From CAZRQL01 sp964602415 (lineage in GTDB: Bacteria; Bacteroidota; Bacteroidia; Cytophagales; Flammeovirgaceae): a stretch of 25,328 nt of DNA. Both the position numbers and the translations under genes were made by a program. The notes beneath the pieces were generated by a model. The model was not told the DNA's origin. It searched no databases and worked only from the letters and a program-made list of their open reading frames with translations. The stretch spans positions 1 through 25,328 of the forward strand of contig CAZRQL010000039.1 in the NCBI GenBank assembly GCA_964602415.1, given 5' to 3'. Of this stretch, positions 7,124 through 15,980 are shown in pieces (the first letter of the stretch is position 1; every line of letters begins with the position of its first letter).

Positions 7124-8110
7124 TCAAAGCAAATTGTTTTGAACCAGGTATTCGGCTATTTGTACGGCGTTGGTGGCGGCCCCTTTTCTGAGGTTGTCGG
7201 ATACTATCCACATGTTGAGTGTGTTGGGTTGGCTTTCGTCGTGTCTGATTCTGCCCACAAATACCTCGTCTCGGTTTTTGCTCACGCAAGGCATCGGATA
7301 CACAAAATTTGCCATGTCGTCTTGGATTATGACTCCCGGAGTGTTTTTGAGGGTTTCGATAATTTGTTGGTAGTCGTAAGGCTTATGAAACTCGACATTG
7401 ACCGACTCGCTGTGTCCCCCGATGGCCGGCACGCGCACACAAGTGGGACTTACTTGGATAGAAGCATCGTTCAAAATCTTCCTTGTTTCGTTGATGAGTT
7501 TTTTCTCTTCTTTGGTGTAGCCGTCTTCCAGAGGCTGGTCTATTTGGGGAATGACATTCAAATCAATAGCATATTTGAAATAAGGCTTTGCAGGAACTTT
7601 TCCGGTGCGCTCATCCATCAAGTGATCGACGGCGGCTTTGCCTGCACCGGTTACAGATTGGTAGGTAGAGACCACTATGCGTTTGAGGCCATACAATTCA
7701 TGCAAGGGGGCGAGCACCATCACCATCTGAATGGTGGCGCAGTTGGGGTTGGCGATGAGCTTGTCCTGTTTGCTTAGTGTGTTGCCGTTGATTTCGGGCA
7801 CTATCAAAGGGTGCGTCATCCGCCACTGCGAAGAGTTGTCAATCACAAAACAGCCCGCTTCCACAAACTGGGGCGCAAGTTTCTCTGAAGTTTGCGAACC
7901 GGCTGAAAAAATCGCAACATGCGGTCTTTTGTCTATGGCCTGTTGGGCACTGACCACTTGGTAGTCTTTGCCATTGCAGCGCACAGTTTTGCCCAAAGAT
8001 TTTTCTGAGGCCACCGGTATCAACTCATCGTAAGCGAAGTGTCTGTCTTGGAGAACTTCAAGGATTTTTTCGCCTACCAATCCGGTAGCTCCCACTACTG
8101 CAAGTTTCAT
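7124..8110 (-). CDS. asd: Aspartate-semialdehyde dehydrogenase
   Basis: This enzyme reduces aspartyl phosphate to aspartate semialdehyde with NADPH, the branch point to lysine/diaminopimelate, threonine and methionine. The product is 328 residues from ATG 8110, the usual length. The frame extends seven codons further upstream, but the nucleotide-binding motif GATGLVG (7-13) fits the family start at MKLAVVG. The active-site block NPNCATIQ (121-128) carries the nucleophile Cys124. QSVTGAGKAA (151-160) and PAIGGHSESV with His233 as the acid/base are all present. Nothing essential is missing. The gene is not clustered with other lysine or threonine genes here. A -7 box lies upstream at 8129-8136. 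Confidence 0.97.
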   Translation of the reverse strand: MKLAVVGATGLVGEKILEVLQDRHFAYDELIPVASEKSLGKTVRCNGKDYQVVSAQQAIDKRPHVAIFSAGSQTSEKLAPQFVEAGCFVIDNSSQWRMTHPLIVPEINGNTLSKQDKLIANPNCATIQMVMVLAPLHELYGLKRIVVSTYQSVTGAGKAAVDHLMDERTGKVPAKPYFKYAIDLNVIPQIDQPLEDGYTKEEKKLINETRKILNDASIQVSPTCVRVPAIGGHSESVNVEFHKPYDYQQIIETLKNTPGVIIQDDMANFVYPMPCVSKNRDEVFVGRIRHDESQPNTLNMWIVSDNLRKGAATNAVQIAEYLVQNNLL

Positions 8111-8128
8111 TGTTGTTAGATTTTGGCG

Positions 8129-8136
8129 CAAATATA
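8129..8136 (-). promoter_or_regulatory. Promoter -7 box of asd
   Basis: TATATTTG on the minus strand is a perfect TAnnTTTG box 18 bases before the asd ATG. No clear TTG lies at 17-21 bases upstream (the nearest is 23 bases away), so the -33 element is weak. Confidence 0.45.
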
Positions 8137-8162
8137 TCTACTATCTCAGATTTAGAATTCAA

Positions 8163-8200
8163 TAAAAAAGCCAATGGCTTGCAGCAACAGCCACAAGCCA
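8163..8200 (-). terminator. Intrinsic terminator after the unknown lipoprotein gene
   Basis: On the minus strand TGGCTTG (8200-8194) pairs with CAAGCCA (8181-8175) around a 12-base loop, followed by TTGGCTTTTTTATT. It lies between the stop at 8237 and the asd promoter, separating the two genes. Confidence 0.55.
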
Positions 8201-8236
8201 CCTTTCCTATCTATTCACCAACCGATTGAAATTATT

Positions 8237-8836
8237 TTAAAGCGAGCAGTCAAAATCCTCATGATCAATGAGAAGCAAATACCATTTGCCCTCAATTTTG
8301 CCGAAGTGCATCCTAACATAAGCCTCTGTGATGACCATGGAGATACTGGTGAGGCTGTCTGATTTTTGGGCGGTAGCAGCCTCTCTATCAGAGAGTTCTA
8401 AAATAGAACTTTTTCTGAGCTTGTTGAGTTTATTCCAAATCCAAGAACTTGAAGACTGGTGTTGATAAAAACAACCTCGTTTGCTAAACTCATTCATGCA
8501 ATCAAATTCGGGCAATGGGGCATTTTGGGGTTGGCAACCAAGCATGACCAACAATTGGTTCATCTCATTGGTGGTCAGCACCGACTGCCAGTTCCTAAAC
8601 CAGCGAACCTCTGCAACTGAACCCGGACGATGGATAAAATAAATCCCTACCGTAGGATGCACCAAGTTGGAGAGGTTGACGTTTAGCTCGCTTGATGTTT
8701 TTCCTACAAAAGAACTTTGGAAGAATTCTTCAAAACTTGCCGTTCTTGACTTGTCTGCGGGCGAATTGCCTCCTTTACAGCCCACCAAAAGAGCCAATCC
8801 TATCCACAAAATGAAATAAATTACTTTGCCAAACAT
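8237..8836 (-). CDS. Lipoprotein of unknown function
   Basis: ATG 8836 gives a 199-residue protein starting MFGKVIYFILWIGLALLVGC, a textbook lipoprotein signal with lipobox L17-V18-G19-C20. The frame could start six codons earlier at a TTG, but the ATG places the signal better. The mature part has a Ser/Lys-rich linker, then FEEFFQSSFVGK, several Cys (in LGCQPQ, FDCMN, RGCFYQH) and ends FGKIEGKWYLLLIDHEDFDCSL. That ending resembles the last strands of small alpha/beta lipoproteins of Bacteroidota that carry an NTF2-like or DUF4348-like domain. This is a weak impression only. It is probably anchored in a membrane, facing the periplasm or the surface. It is transcribed alone, with a terminator at 8163-8200. 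Confidence 0.75.
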   Translation of the reverse strand: MFGKVIYFILWIGLALLVGCKGGNSPADKSRTASFEEFFQSSFVGKTSSELNVNLSNLVHPTVGIYFIHRPGSVAEVRWFRNWQSVLTTNEMNQLLVMLGCQPQNAPLPEFDCMNEFSKRGCFYQHQSSSSWIWNKLNKLRKSSILELSDREAATAQKSDSLTSISMVITEAYVRMHFGKIEGKWYLLLIDHEDFDCSL

Positions 8837-8957
8837 AAATTTGTACTTTGACAAGTAACGCGCCTATGGCTGTGTATGAGATAAATACGCCGGTATTTTC
8901 TATCAATCAACAAGAATAGGCGGCAAACCAAACAGGTTTACACGACCAAATGTATTT

Positions 8958-9980
8958 TTACAATACATCGGCAAGCAGCCTGAGGTGCTCAGTATCCAAA
9001 GCCGGAAAATTGGCTATTCTGAAAGTGGTCTCCTTCAGGTCTCCATACCCTTTGCCCAACTCAATGCCTTGCGCCGAGCATTTTTCAGTCAGATTTTTCA
9101 AATCGTTGCTTTTCACACAAAAAACAGTATCTGACTGAGCATCAATATTTTTGCAAAGCAATTCATAGCTTTTTGCCTTCAAGGTTTGCCGCCAAAACTC
9201 GGCTCTTTGTAAGGTTTGGGCATGGATTTGGGATATAGAGGGCAAATCTTGCAAGGTTCTGAACAGCAGGTAAATTCCCAGCACATTGGGGGTGTGGGTG
9301 GTTTGGTGTTTGTCCATGTTGGACATGATGGCAGCAAGGCTGTTGTAGTGCTTGTTGGGGCTTTGTAGGGCGGCCATTTGCAAAGCCCTTTCCGACACAA
9401 GCCCCACAGCCAAACCTGCCGGCAAGCCAAAGCATTTCTGCACCGAAGCAAACCACACATCCGCACCCGCCCAAGGCAAGTCCACCCCGGCCATAGAAGA
9501 AACCGCATCCACAAAAATCAGACTTTCAGCATGTTGCTTTCTTATTTTTTCAAGTGTGGCAAAGGAGAGAGCCGTGCCGTTTGAGGTTTCGTTATGGGTC
9601 AAGCACACAATAGGGGCACTGTCAAAGTCTTTGGGCAATTCTTCGATGCCGAAGCGCACCGCTTGGCAAGCGGGCTTTACAAAGCGGGCGTAATTGAACC
9701 ACTTTTCGCCAAATGCCCCGTTGAAAACATGAACTGCCCCCAAATCGGGAAAAGATTGGGTCAAAATCTCCCAAATTTCTGTGGCCGAAGAAGCCAAAAA
9801 CAATCGATACCCCGCAGGCACATTCAATTTTTCATAGAATAGCGTTTCAGTTTTTGACAAAAGCTCTTGAAATTGTCTGCCTCGGTGGTTTTGGCTCAAT
9901 ATGCCACTGTGGAAGGCATCGCGCAAATAGCCCTCCACGCTCGCTCGCACCTGCGAAGGGCCGGGATAAAAACTAATCAT
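8958..9980 (-). CDS. Class V PLP-dependent aminotransferase, phosphoserine-type
   Basis: The 340-residue product has the fold-type I class V layout. FYPGPSQV opens the protein. SQNHRGRQF (29-37) resembles the substrate-loop 'S.RG..F' of phosphoserine and alanine-glyoxylate enzymes. LTHNETSNG (127-135) is followed by VDAVSSMAG with Asp158 for the pyridine nitrogen, then SVQKCFGLPAG with Lys182 as the Schiff-base lysine. All cofactor residues are present. The THNETS(N/T)G block and length fit the phosphoserine transaminase branch found in archaea and some Bacteroidota, which would serve serine synthesis. A serine-pyruvate or alanine-glyoxylate enzyme is possible, so I give no symbol. No serA lies next to it. 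Its promoter overlaps the end of the large gene upstream. Confidence 0.88.
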   Translation of the reverse strand: MISFYPGPSQVRASVEGYLRDAFHSGILSQNHRGRQFQELLSKTETLFYEKLNVPAGYRLFLASSATEIWEILTQSFPDLGAVHVFNGAFGEKWFNYARFVKPACQAVRFGIEELPKDFDSAPIVCLTHNETSNGTALSFATLEKIRKQHAESLIFVDAVSSMAGVDLPWAGADVWFASVQKCFGLPAGLAVGLVSERALQMAALQSPNKHYNSLAAIMSNMDKHQTTHTPNVLGIYLLFRTLQDLPSISQIHAQTLQRAEFWRQTLKAKSYELLCKNIDAQSDTVFCVKSNDLKNLTEKCSAQGIELGKGYGDLKETTFRIANFPALDTEHLRLLADVL

Positions 9981-9984
9981 GCCA

Positions 9985-10015
9985 CAAAATTACATGTCAG
10001 ACGGTTTTATCTCAA
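9985..10015 (-). promoter_or_regulatory. Promoter of the aminotransferase gene, overlapping the preceding gene's end
   Basis: On the minus strand TAATTTTG (9992-9985) follows TTG (10015-10013) after 20 bases. The -33 element falls within the last codons of the gene that ends at 10007. Only four bases separate the -7 box from ATG 9980, again predicting an almost leaderless transcript. Confidence 0.55.
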
Positions 10016-13000
10016 TACCGTTACCCAGCCTTTGCAAGTCTGTCCGTCGGGCAATTGGATTTCGTAGTAAAAAACGGTATCATCGAAAGATTGGCCTGTC
10101 CAGTCATTTTGGTATGCTTGAGATTCGTATATTTTTTGCCCCCATCGGTTAAAAATCCGAAGTGCCACGGGCTGACTTGAGACGTAAAAGGTTTCATTGA
10201 CTCCGTCGCCGTTGGGAGTAAATACATTATAGGGTAGAAAACTCTCCATCGTGAGGTCAATGGTTTTCGTGTCGCTGCAATTGCCATCAGTGGCCACAAC
10301 CGTGAGGGTGTAGCTGCCGCTTTTTGCAAAGGTGAGCACATCGGGCAGGCGGTCGAAGACCCGCCCGTCGCTGACTTGTACCCTGTACTTGCCCGCTTTG
10401 TTGAGGCGGTCTCGAACCAGCACCGTAGGCAAAGCCCCGCACACATAACGCGGGCTAAACTCCAAATCTGTCTCCAACTCCGTTTTGACCACTACCCTAA
10501 GCGTCCTATCTACAAAACAGTCATTAGGCCCAAAAATGCGCACCCTAAAATCGGTGGTATTCTGAGGGAAAACCGTTGGATTGGGCGAAGCGGTATCAGA
10601 AACAAAAGCCGCCGGCGACCAAAGATAGCGAAGCCCCCCTTGTGCGCTCAGTCGGACGCTGTCGCCCCTGCATATTGTTGTATCTCCTTGAATTTTAACT
10701 CTTTTGGCAAAATCATTTGAAGTATCTTTTTGCACCACCACATTGGCAACAAACACATCTGAGCAGTTGCCGTTGAAGGCAAAAAGGCCGATAGGGTACA
10801 CGCCCGGCGCAGAAAAAGAAAGTGGTGCGGGAGAGGCACTCGTATCCGGTGCGCCCAAGCCGGTGTTCCAAAGAAAAAACGTTGCGTTTTTGGACGTGTT
10901 TTTGAGTCGTATCTGCATGAGGTCTGTGCAGTTGGATATGGCCTCCCATTCAAATTTGGCCACAGGCTGAGGCGAAACGTTGATGGTAACGGGACGGGTT
11001 TCTGAGCAACCGAATACATTGGTTATCTCAAGGTTGTAAGTGGTGGTGTCTTCGCCAAAAAAGATGGGATTCCTTTGGGTGCTATCCGAAAGCCCTCGCC
11101 CAGGCGACCAACGAAAAGAAGCCGCCGTAGTGTCAGTTCCTGCCCCGTTGATGCGCAAGGTCTGCCCGGCGCAAATAGTAGTATCAACCGGAAAAAAGAA
11201 CCGCTTGGGAAATACTTTGACCGTATCGGTAAAGACTGAGACGAGCCTGCAAGTTACCGAATCCACCACCGAAAGCGAAACAGGAAAAACCCCGCTTTTT
11301 GTGTAGGTGTGGCTTAAATTGGTGCGCCTTGAAAAAGTCCGCCTTGTTCCGTCGCCCAAATCCCAAATAAACCGCTCTCCCCCCAGACTCAAATCCGTAA
11401 AATTGACCCTGTAAGGTAGGCAGCCCGCTTCGCCGGAGCGCAGGCTGTCAGGCGAGGATTTGCTAAACCGTGCCAACACGGTGTTCATATCGAATTTAAA
11501 GGATGCGATGGTGCAATTGTCGGAAGAGGCGGTGCGCGAAAATGCCCCCGGTGTGGTGGGGAAGTCATTTTGCCGCCCCCCGCAAGAGCAAACCGAGTGA
11601 TAGACCACGCCGTCTTTGTCAAAGCGGCAAGTGCCTCCGTCCACGTGGTCGCCTTGACCAACGACCCCTCCTATAAAAGTGCCGTACAGCAATTTTTTCG
11701 CGCCTTTGTCAAAAACGCCCAGATAAAAATCCTCTCCGTCGGTGGTTCGTTGAAAAGCACCCGAGGTGGTGGGCATATCGGTCGTAAAGCCACCCAAATA
11801 ATAAGTGAGTGCGCGGTTGATGCGGTTGCCGCCCCAGCCCGTTACAAAGATTTTGGAGCATTCATTGACCAAAAAAGCCGTAGGTACGATATTGACGGTG
11901 TTGGAGTTGCTGCCGAAAATAGTGCTCCAATCGGTGGCCGACAGGTCATTTTTGACAGCGTGCAAAAACTGTTTGGAGCCGGGGTTGCTGTAAACGCCTT
12001 GCGAAACGGGGTAATTGCCCAAGGTCTGCCCAAAAGCCACCACTTGCCCCGAATCAGCATCTATGTCAATGAAATATACTTGGTCGTAATTGTTTGTTCC
12101 CAAGTAGGTTGAGGCCAGTAGGGTATCGCCCTCAAGCGTAAATTTGGAAACAAAGCCGTCTGTCGTGCCGCCTCGATAGTCGGTGTGCAGTGCGCCTGAA
12201 GTGGTGGGGAAGTCGGTTGATGAAGTGCCTCCGCCTACATAGAGCTTTTTGTCGTAGCCTATTTTGAGCGAATAGGTCATATCGCGCCCGCTGCCGCCCC
12301 AATAGCTGCTCCACTGCAACTGCTTCAAATCAGCCGAAAAGCGCGCCAATACACCGTCTTGGCTGCCTTTTAGGGTTTTTTGCAAAGCCTTTGAAGTGGT
12401 GGGGAAATTGTTGGATTGGGTAACGCAGGCCACATAGACGCGGTTAGAATCATCTACGATCACCTCGCCCCTAAACTCATCTCCGTAGTTGCGGTTGTTG
12501 ATGTTTTGGTTCACCACGTCGCTGTGGTTGAGGCCGTCGTTGCCGCTGCCGCCCAAAAAGGTTGAAGCCACCAGCGAAGCCCCATCTTGACTGAGTACGC
12601 TCACAAAGATATCGCTGCCCTCGCCATAGCTTCGTCCACTCATGGGGTTGGTGGCACTTCCACCGTTGAAGGTGCGGTCATAAGCCCCCAAAGTAGTGGG
12701 GAAATTGCTCGAAGAGGTCGTTCCCAAAATGACAAGCTCTTGGTTATGGTTCATGACTAAACTGTGGGGCACTTCTGTGCGGCTGCCCCCCAAAAAAGTG
12801 GCGTACAGCAGTTTGTTGCCTGCACTGTCAAACTTGAGAATGGCCACGTCGGACTCCCCGCCGTTGTAGGTCTCGTCGAAAGCCCCGTTGGTAGCGGGAA
12901 ATTGGCTGCCTGAGACCGTGCCCCCGCTGTAAAACTTGCCGTTTTCCCCAAAAGTCGCCGTATTGCCCCAGTTGTCTGAGGTAGCCGCCGAAAAAGTAGA

Positions 13001-13657
13001 AAAAATCAGGGTAGGGTCTATCACCAAACCCAAGTTGGTAGCCGAAGTTTGAAAACCAAACAATCGGTTTTGCTCAAAGTAGCTGACTTCGATTTTTTGT
13101 TTATCCTCAGTCCATGCGAGGGGCGCGTCTTCGTACATCACACCGTAGCGATGAAGAACGGCGATTTTACCGTCTTGAATTTCAATTTTTTCTTCACCGC
13201 TGTACCGCCATTTGATTTGCGAAATGTCGGCATTGGCCTTTGCCCAAAACTCATATTTGATAGAATGGTTTTGGTAAAAAACACGCAAATCTATGTCCTC
13301 GTAAAACCCTCTAAGCCATACTTCTTGGTAGTCGTAGCAATAAGAGCCGCTTGTTTGACCGTAAAAATAATTGTAGTAATGAGGCGAGGGATTGAATTTA
13401 TCAACGACAAAATCTTGTTTGCAGTTCAAAAACTCGGCTTCTATGACTTGGCCATGAGTGGGCGGTTGGTGGCTGTGCATAGAGTCGGGGTAGTGCCAAA
13501 AAAGATACCGAAATCCATTTTGTTGGATGCGCATCATACCGCCGGGTATTTTGGCTTGAAAGAGCACTTCCTTTGGCCACTGGCCTTTGTTTTCAACGAA
13601 AATGCCCTCAGCCCAAACCACTTGCCCCCAAAGGCATAGAAATAATAGTTTTTTCAC
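10007..13657 (-). CDS. Large T9SS cargo protein: SBBP repeats, PKD modules and type B (CHU_C) sorting domain
   Basis: The 1216-residue protein starts at GTG 13657, where the signal peptide (MKKLLFLCLWGQVVWA) begins; no ATG fits. Residues about 18-230 (FVENKGQWPKEVLFQAKIPGG) match the N-terminal domain that precedes SBBP repeats in Bacteroidota (DUF7948-like). Residues 240-720 hold seven repeats of the form FPTT.GA...F...LL..T(Y/F)LGG, consistent with a seven-bladed beta-propeller. A PKD domain follows at 740-815 (FIWDLGDGT), then more Ig/PKD-like segments with paired Cys. The end, from 1138 (PYNVFTPNGDGVNETFYV through RIFNRWGQKIYES), is the gliding-motility-associated C-terminal domain used as a type B T9SS signal. 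It is predicted to be on the cell surface or secreted, likely adhesive; its ligand is unknown. It follows purL by 39 bases on the same strand. Confidence 0.93.
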   Translation of the reverse strand: MKKLLFLCLWGQVVWAEGIFVENKGQWPKEVLFQAKIPGGMMRIQQNGFRYLFWHYPDSMHSHQPPTHGQVIEAEFLNCKQDFVVDKFNPSPHYYNYFYGQTSGSYCYDYQEVWLRGFYEDIDLRVFYQNHSIKYEFWAKANADISQIKWRYSGEEKIEIQDGKIAVLHRYGVMYEDAPLAWTEDKQKIEVSYFEQNRLFGFQTSATNLGLVIDPTLIFSTFSAATSDNWGNTATFGENGKFYSGGTVSGSQFPATNGAFDETYNGGESDVAILKFDSAGNKLLYATFLGGSRTEVPHSLVMNHNQELVILGTTSSSNFPTTLGAYDRTFNGGSATNPMSGRSYGEGSDIFVSVLSQDGASLVASTFLGGSGNDGLNHSDVVNQNINNRNYGDEFRGEVIVDDSNRVYVACVTQSNNFPTTSKALQKTLKGSQDGVLARFSADLKQLQWSSYWGGSGRDMTYSLKIGYDKKLYVGGGTSSTDFPTTSGALHTDYRGGTTDGFVSKFTLEGDTLLASTYLGTNNYDQVYFIDIDADSGQVVAFGQTLGNYPVSQGVYSNPGSKQFLHAVKNDLSATDWSTIFGSNSNTVNIVPTAFLVNECSKIFVTGWGGNRINRALTYYLGGFTTDMPTTSGAFQRTTDGEDFYLGVFDKGAKKLLYGTFIGGVVGQGDHVDGGTCRFDKDGVVYHSVCSCGGRQNDFPTTPGAFSRTASSDNCTIASFKFDMNTVLARFSKSSPDSLRSGEAGCLPYRVNFTDLSLGGERFIWDLGDGTRRTFSRRTNLSHTYTKSGVFPVSLSVVDSVTCRLVSVFTDTVKVFPKRFFFPVDTTICAGQTLRINGAGTDTTAASFRWSPGRGLSDSTQRNPIFFGEDTTTYNLEITNVFGCSETRPVTINVSPQPVAKFEWEAISNCTDLMQIRLKNTSKNATFFLWNTGLGAPDTSASPAPLSFSAPGVYPIGLFAFNGNCSDVFVANVVVQKDTSNDFAKRVKIQGDTTICRGDSVRLSAQGGLRYLWSPAAFVSDTASPNPTVFPQNTTDFRVRIFGPNDCFVDRTLRVVVKTELETDLEFSPRYVCGALPTVLVRDRLNKAGKYRVQVSDGRVFDRLPDVLTFAKSGSYTLTVVATDGNCSDTKTIDLTMESFLPYNVFTPNGDGVNETFYVSSQPVALRIFNRWGQKIYESQAYQNDWTGQSFDDTVFYYEIQLPDGQTCKGWVTVLR

Positions 13658-13696
13658 GTCAAACTTTTACATAAGACGAAAATAGCGTCTATTACG

Positions 13697-15892
13697 TCAA
13701 TCCATGTACGCGGCCAGTGCCTTGTCGTACAGGCTGCGGGCTTGCTCTAAGGTAGTCCAGCGCATCGAGTCCACCCGCAACTCCGCGTTTTCGGTAACTT
13801 TGCCCAACAGCAAAAATTCCTTCGCTGATTGCTCGAACTTTTCGCGGTCTTCGGGGGCAACGCTCACCACTATACGGCTCTGTGCCTCGCCGAACCAAAA
13901 CCCATCGCTGCGCAAATCGGTCGGGTTGGATACTTCAAAGCCCAAGCCCACTGCCATAGCCGACTCGCAAAGAGCCAACCATACTCCCCCATCGCTCACA
14001 TCGTGGGCGGAGCGCAATAGGCCTTTTTCGTTGAGGGTGTGGATGTTTTCATGCAATTGCGCTTCGTAATCTAAGTCGAACTCAGGGGCGGGGCTGGCTT
14101 CTATTTTGTGCCAAGAATACAAATACTCAGACTGACAAAAATCTGCCGAGGGCCTGCCCAATAGGTAAATCAAATCTCCGGCGGCTTTGAAATGCAGGGT
14201 CAGTCGCTTTTCTAAGCCTTCCATGATGCCCACCATCCCGATGGTAGGGGTCGGGAAAACAGGCCCTTCATCGGTGGATTGGTTGTAAAAGCTCACGTTG
14301 CCGCCAGTTACGGGTGTGTCCAGTTTTTCGCAGGCGGCTTTCATGCCTTTGATGGACTCGACAAAGTGCCAATACACTTGCGGCACGTAAGGGTTGCCGA
14401 AGTTGAGGCAGTTGGTGATGCCGATGGGTTTGCCGCCGGTGCAGACGATGTTGCGGGCGGCTTCAGCTACCGCTATGGCACAGCCCGCTTGGGGGTCGGC
14501 ATTGACATAGCGAGAGTTGCAATCCACACTCAGCACCAAATATTTGTTGGTGTGATGGATATGCACCACTGCGGCATCTGAGGGGGCGTTGGTAGAGGCA
14601 TTGGCTGCCCCCACCATAGAGTCGTATTGCTCATAGACCCAACGTTTGGAGGCCAAATTGGGCTGAGACAGCAAAAAGCGGGCTACCTGACTCATATCTT
14701 CCGGCAAAGGCACTTGCTCAGGATTGAATTTTTTATACTCTTGGTAGTAGGCAGGCTCGCTGTACTCGCGGCGATAGACGGGCGCACCGCCTCCCAAGAC
14801 CAACGACTCGGCGGGCACTTCCGCCTCAAGCACTCCGTGGTAGTAGTAGCGCAGCGTATCGCCTTGCGTAACCACGCCGATTTGAGCGTACAGCAAATCC
14901 CATTTCTCAAAAATATCAAACAGTTCTTGTTCGCGTCCTTGTTGACACACGACAAGCATGCGCTCTTGAGATTCGGAGAGTAAAATCTCCCATGCTTTCA
15001 TGTTGGCTTGTCTGAGCGGCACTTTGTCAAGCCAAACGTCCATACCGTGCCGACCTTTGGCACTCATCTCGCTGGTGGAACAGACTATGCCCGCCGCCCC
15101 CATGTCTTGCAGCCCGATGACCGCGCCTGTTTCGAGGGCTTCGAGCGTGGCTTCGAGTAGCAGTTTTTCCATAAAAGGGTCGCCCACTTGCACCGAAGGC
15201 AAATCTTTGACAGAGTCTTCGTGCAAATCGCCTGAGGCAAAAGTAGCCCCGTGTATGCCGTCTTTGCCTGTGGCCGAGCCATATATGATGACCGGATTGC
15301 CCACACCGTAAGAGATAGCCCTTGCGGATTTGCCGTGCTCTACCACACCGACCGACATGGCATTGACCAGCGGGTTGATGTTGTAGGATTTGTCGAAAAA
15401 AACTTCACCGCCTACCGTAGGCACTCCAAAGGCGTTGCCGTAGTCGCCGATGCCTTTGACCACCCCTTTGACGATGCGGCGCGTGTGCTCTCTGCCCAAG
15501 TCCCCAAAGCGCAAGGAGTTGAGCTGCGCAATGGGTCTTGCCCCCATCGAAAAAATATCGCGGTTGATGCCGCCCACACCTGTGGCTGCACCTTGGTAGG
15601 GTTCGATGGCGGAAGGGTGGTTGTGGGATTCGATTTTAAAACTCACAGCCAGCCCGTCGCCTATGTCCAGCAACCCGGCGTTTTCTTCTCCGGCTTTGGC
15701 CAGCATTTTTTCTGATTCGCGCGGCAAGGTTTTGAGCCAGACGATTGAGTTTTTGTAAGAACAGTGCTCCGACCACATCACCGAATAAAGACTCAGTTCG
15801 GTAAAATTGGGGTTGCGTCCCAGCAGTTGGCATATTTTTTCAAATTCTTCGGCCAACAAGCCCAGTTTGCGGGCAGTCTGTATGTCGCTCAT
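13697..15892 (-). CDS. purL: Phosphoribosylformylglycinamidine synthase subunit PurL (small type)
   Basis: PurL turns formylglycinamide ribonucleotide into the amidine with ATP and ammonia in purine synthesis. The small form works with PurS and the glutaminase PurQ. At 731 residues from ATG 15892 (a TTG lies one codon before) it has the length of small PurL, not the fused 1200-1300-residue enzyme. Key blocks are WSEHCSYKNS (40-49), ESHNHPS (88-94) and GAATGVGGINRDIFSMGARP (101-120). GLQDMGAAGI and the second-half TGGNVSFYNQS and AHDVSDGG are also present, so both AIRS-like halves are intact. purS and purQ are not in the window. The gene lies 85 bases downstream of aroQ, and the gap contains a palindromic repeat. 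Confidence 0.97.
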   Translation of the reverse strand: MSDIQTARKLGLLAEEFEKICQLLGRNPNFTELSLYSVMWSEHCSYKNSIVWLKTLPRESEKMLAKAGEENAGLLDIGDGLAVSFKIESHNHPSAIEPYQGAATGVGGINRDIFSMGARPIAQLNSLRFGDLGREHTRRIVKGVVKGIGDYGNAFGVPTVGGEVFFDKSYNINPLVNAMSVGVVEHGKSARAISYGVGNPVIIYGSATGKDGIHGATFASGDLHEDSVKDLPSVQVGDPFMEKLLLEATLEALETGAVIGLQDMGAAGIVCSTSEMSAKGRHGMDVWLDKVPLRQANMKAWEILLSESQERMLVVCQQGREQELFDIFEKWDLLYAQIGVVTQGDTLRYYYHGVLEAEVPAESLVLGGGAPVYRREYSEPAYYQEYKKFNPEQVPLPEDMSQVARFLLSQPNLASKRWVYEQYDSMVGAANASTNAPSDAAVVHIHHTNKYLVLSVDCNSRYVNADPQAGCAIAVAEAARNIVCTGGKPIGITNCLNFGNPYVPQVYWHFVESIKGMKAACEKLDTPVTGGNVSFYNQSTDEGPVFPTPTIGMVGIMEGLEKRLTLHFKAAGDLIYLLGRPSADFCQSEYLYSWHKIEASPAPEFDLDYEAQLHENIHTLNEKGLLRSAHDVSDGGVWLALCESAMAVGLGFEVSNPTDLRSDGFWFGEAQSRIVVSVAPEDREKFEQSAKEFLLLGKVTENAELRVDSMRWTTLEQARSLYDKALAAYMD

Positions 15893-15928
15893 CAAGTAGT
15901 ATTTGTCGCAAAGATAAATAAAGATGCC

Positions 15929-15956
15929 ATAGCCACGGGTTTAAACCTGTGGTTAT
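15929..15956. repeat. 28-bp dispersed palindrome, copy 1
   Basis: Begins ATAGCCACGGGTTT and ends AAACCTGTGGTTAT, a near-perfect inverted repeat centred on TTTAAA. It lies between aroQ and purL on the minus strand. Two further copies are at 17388-17415 and 25261-25288. Confidence 0.85.
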
Positions 15957-15980
15957 CCGCACTGCCCCACGCGCGATACC

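Noticed and set aside
7115..7777. 220-codon plus-strand frame over asd
   Set aside because: It overlaps the 3' end of the vWA-like gene and runs antisense to the asd active-site region.
8951..8967. TGTATT/AATACA hairpin at the aminotransferase stop codon as a terminator
   Set aside because: A six-base, all-AT-rich stem overlapping the stop codon with no T-run is too weak to call.
15929..15956. The palindrome repeats as a CRISPR array
   Set aside because: The three copies are 1.4 and 7.8 kb apart with genes between them, not regularly spaced, and there are no cas genes.
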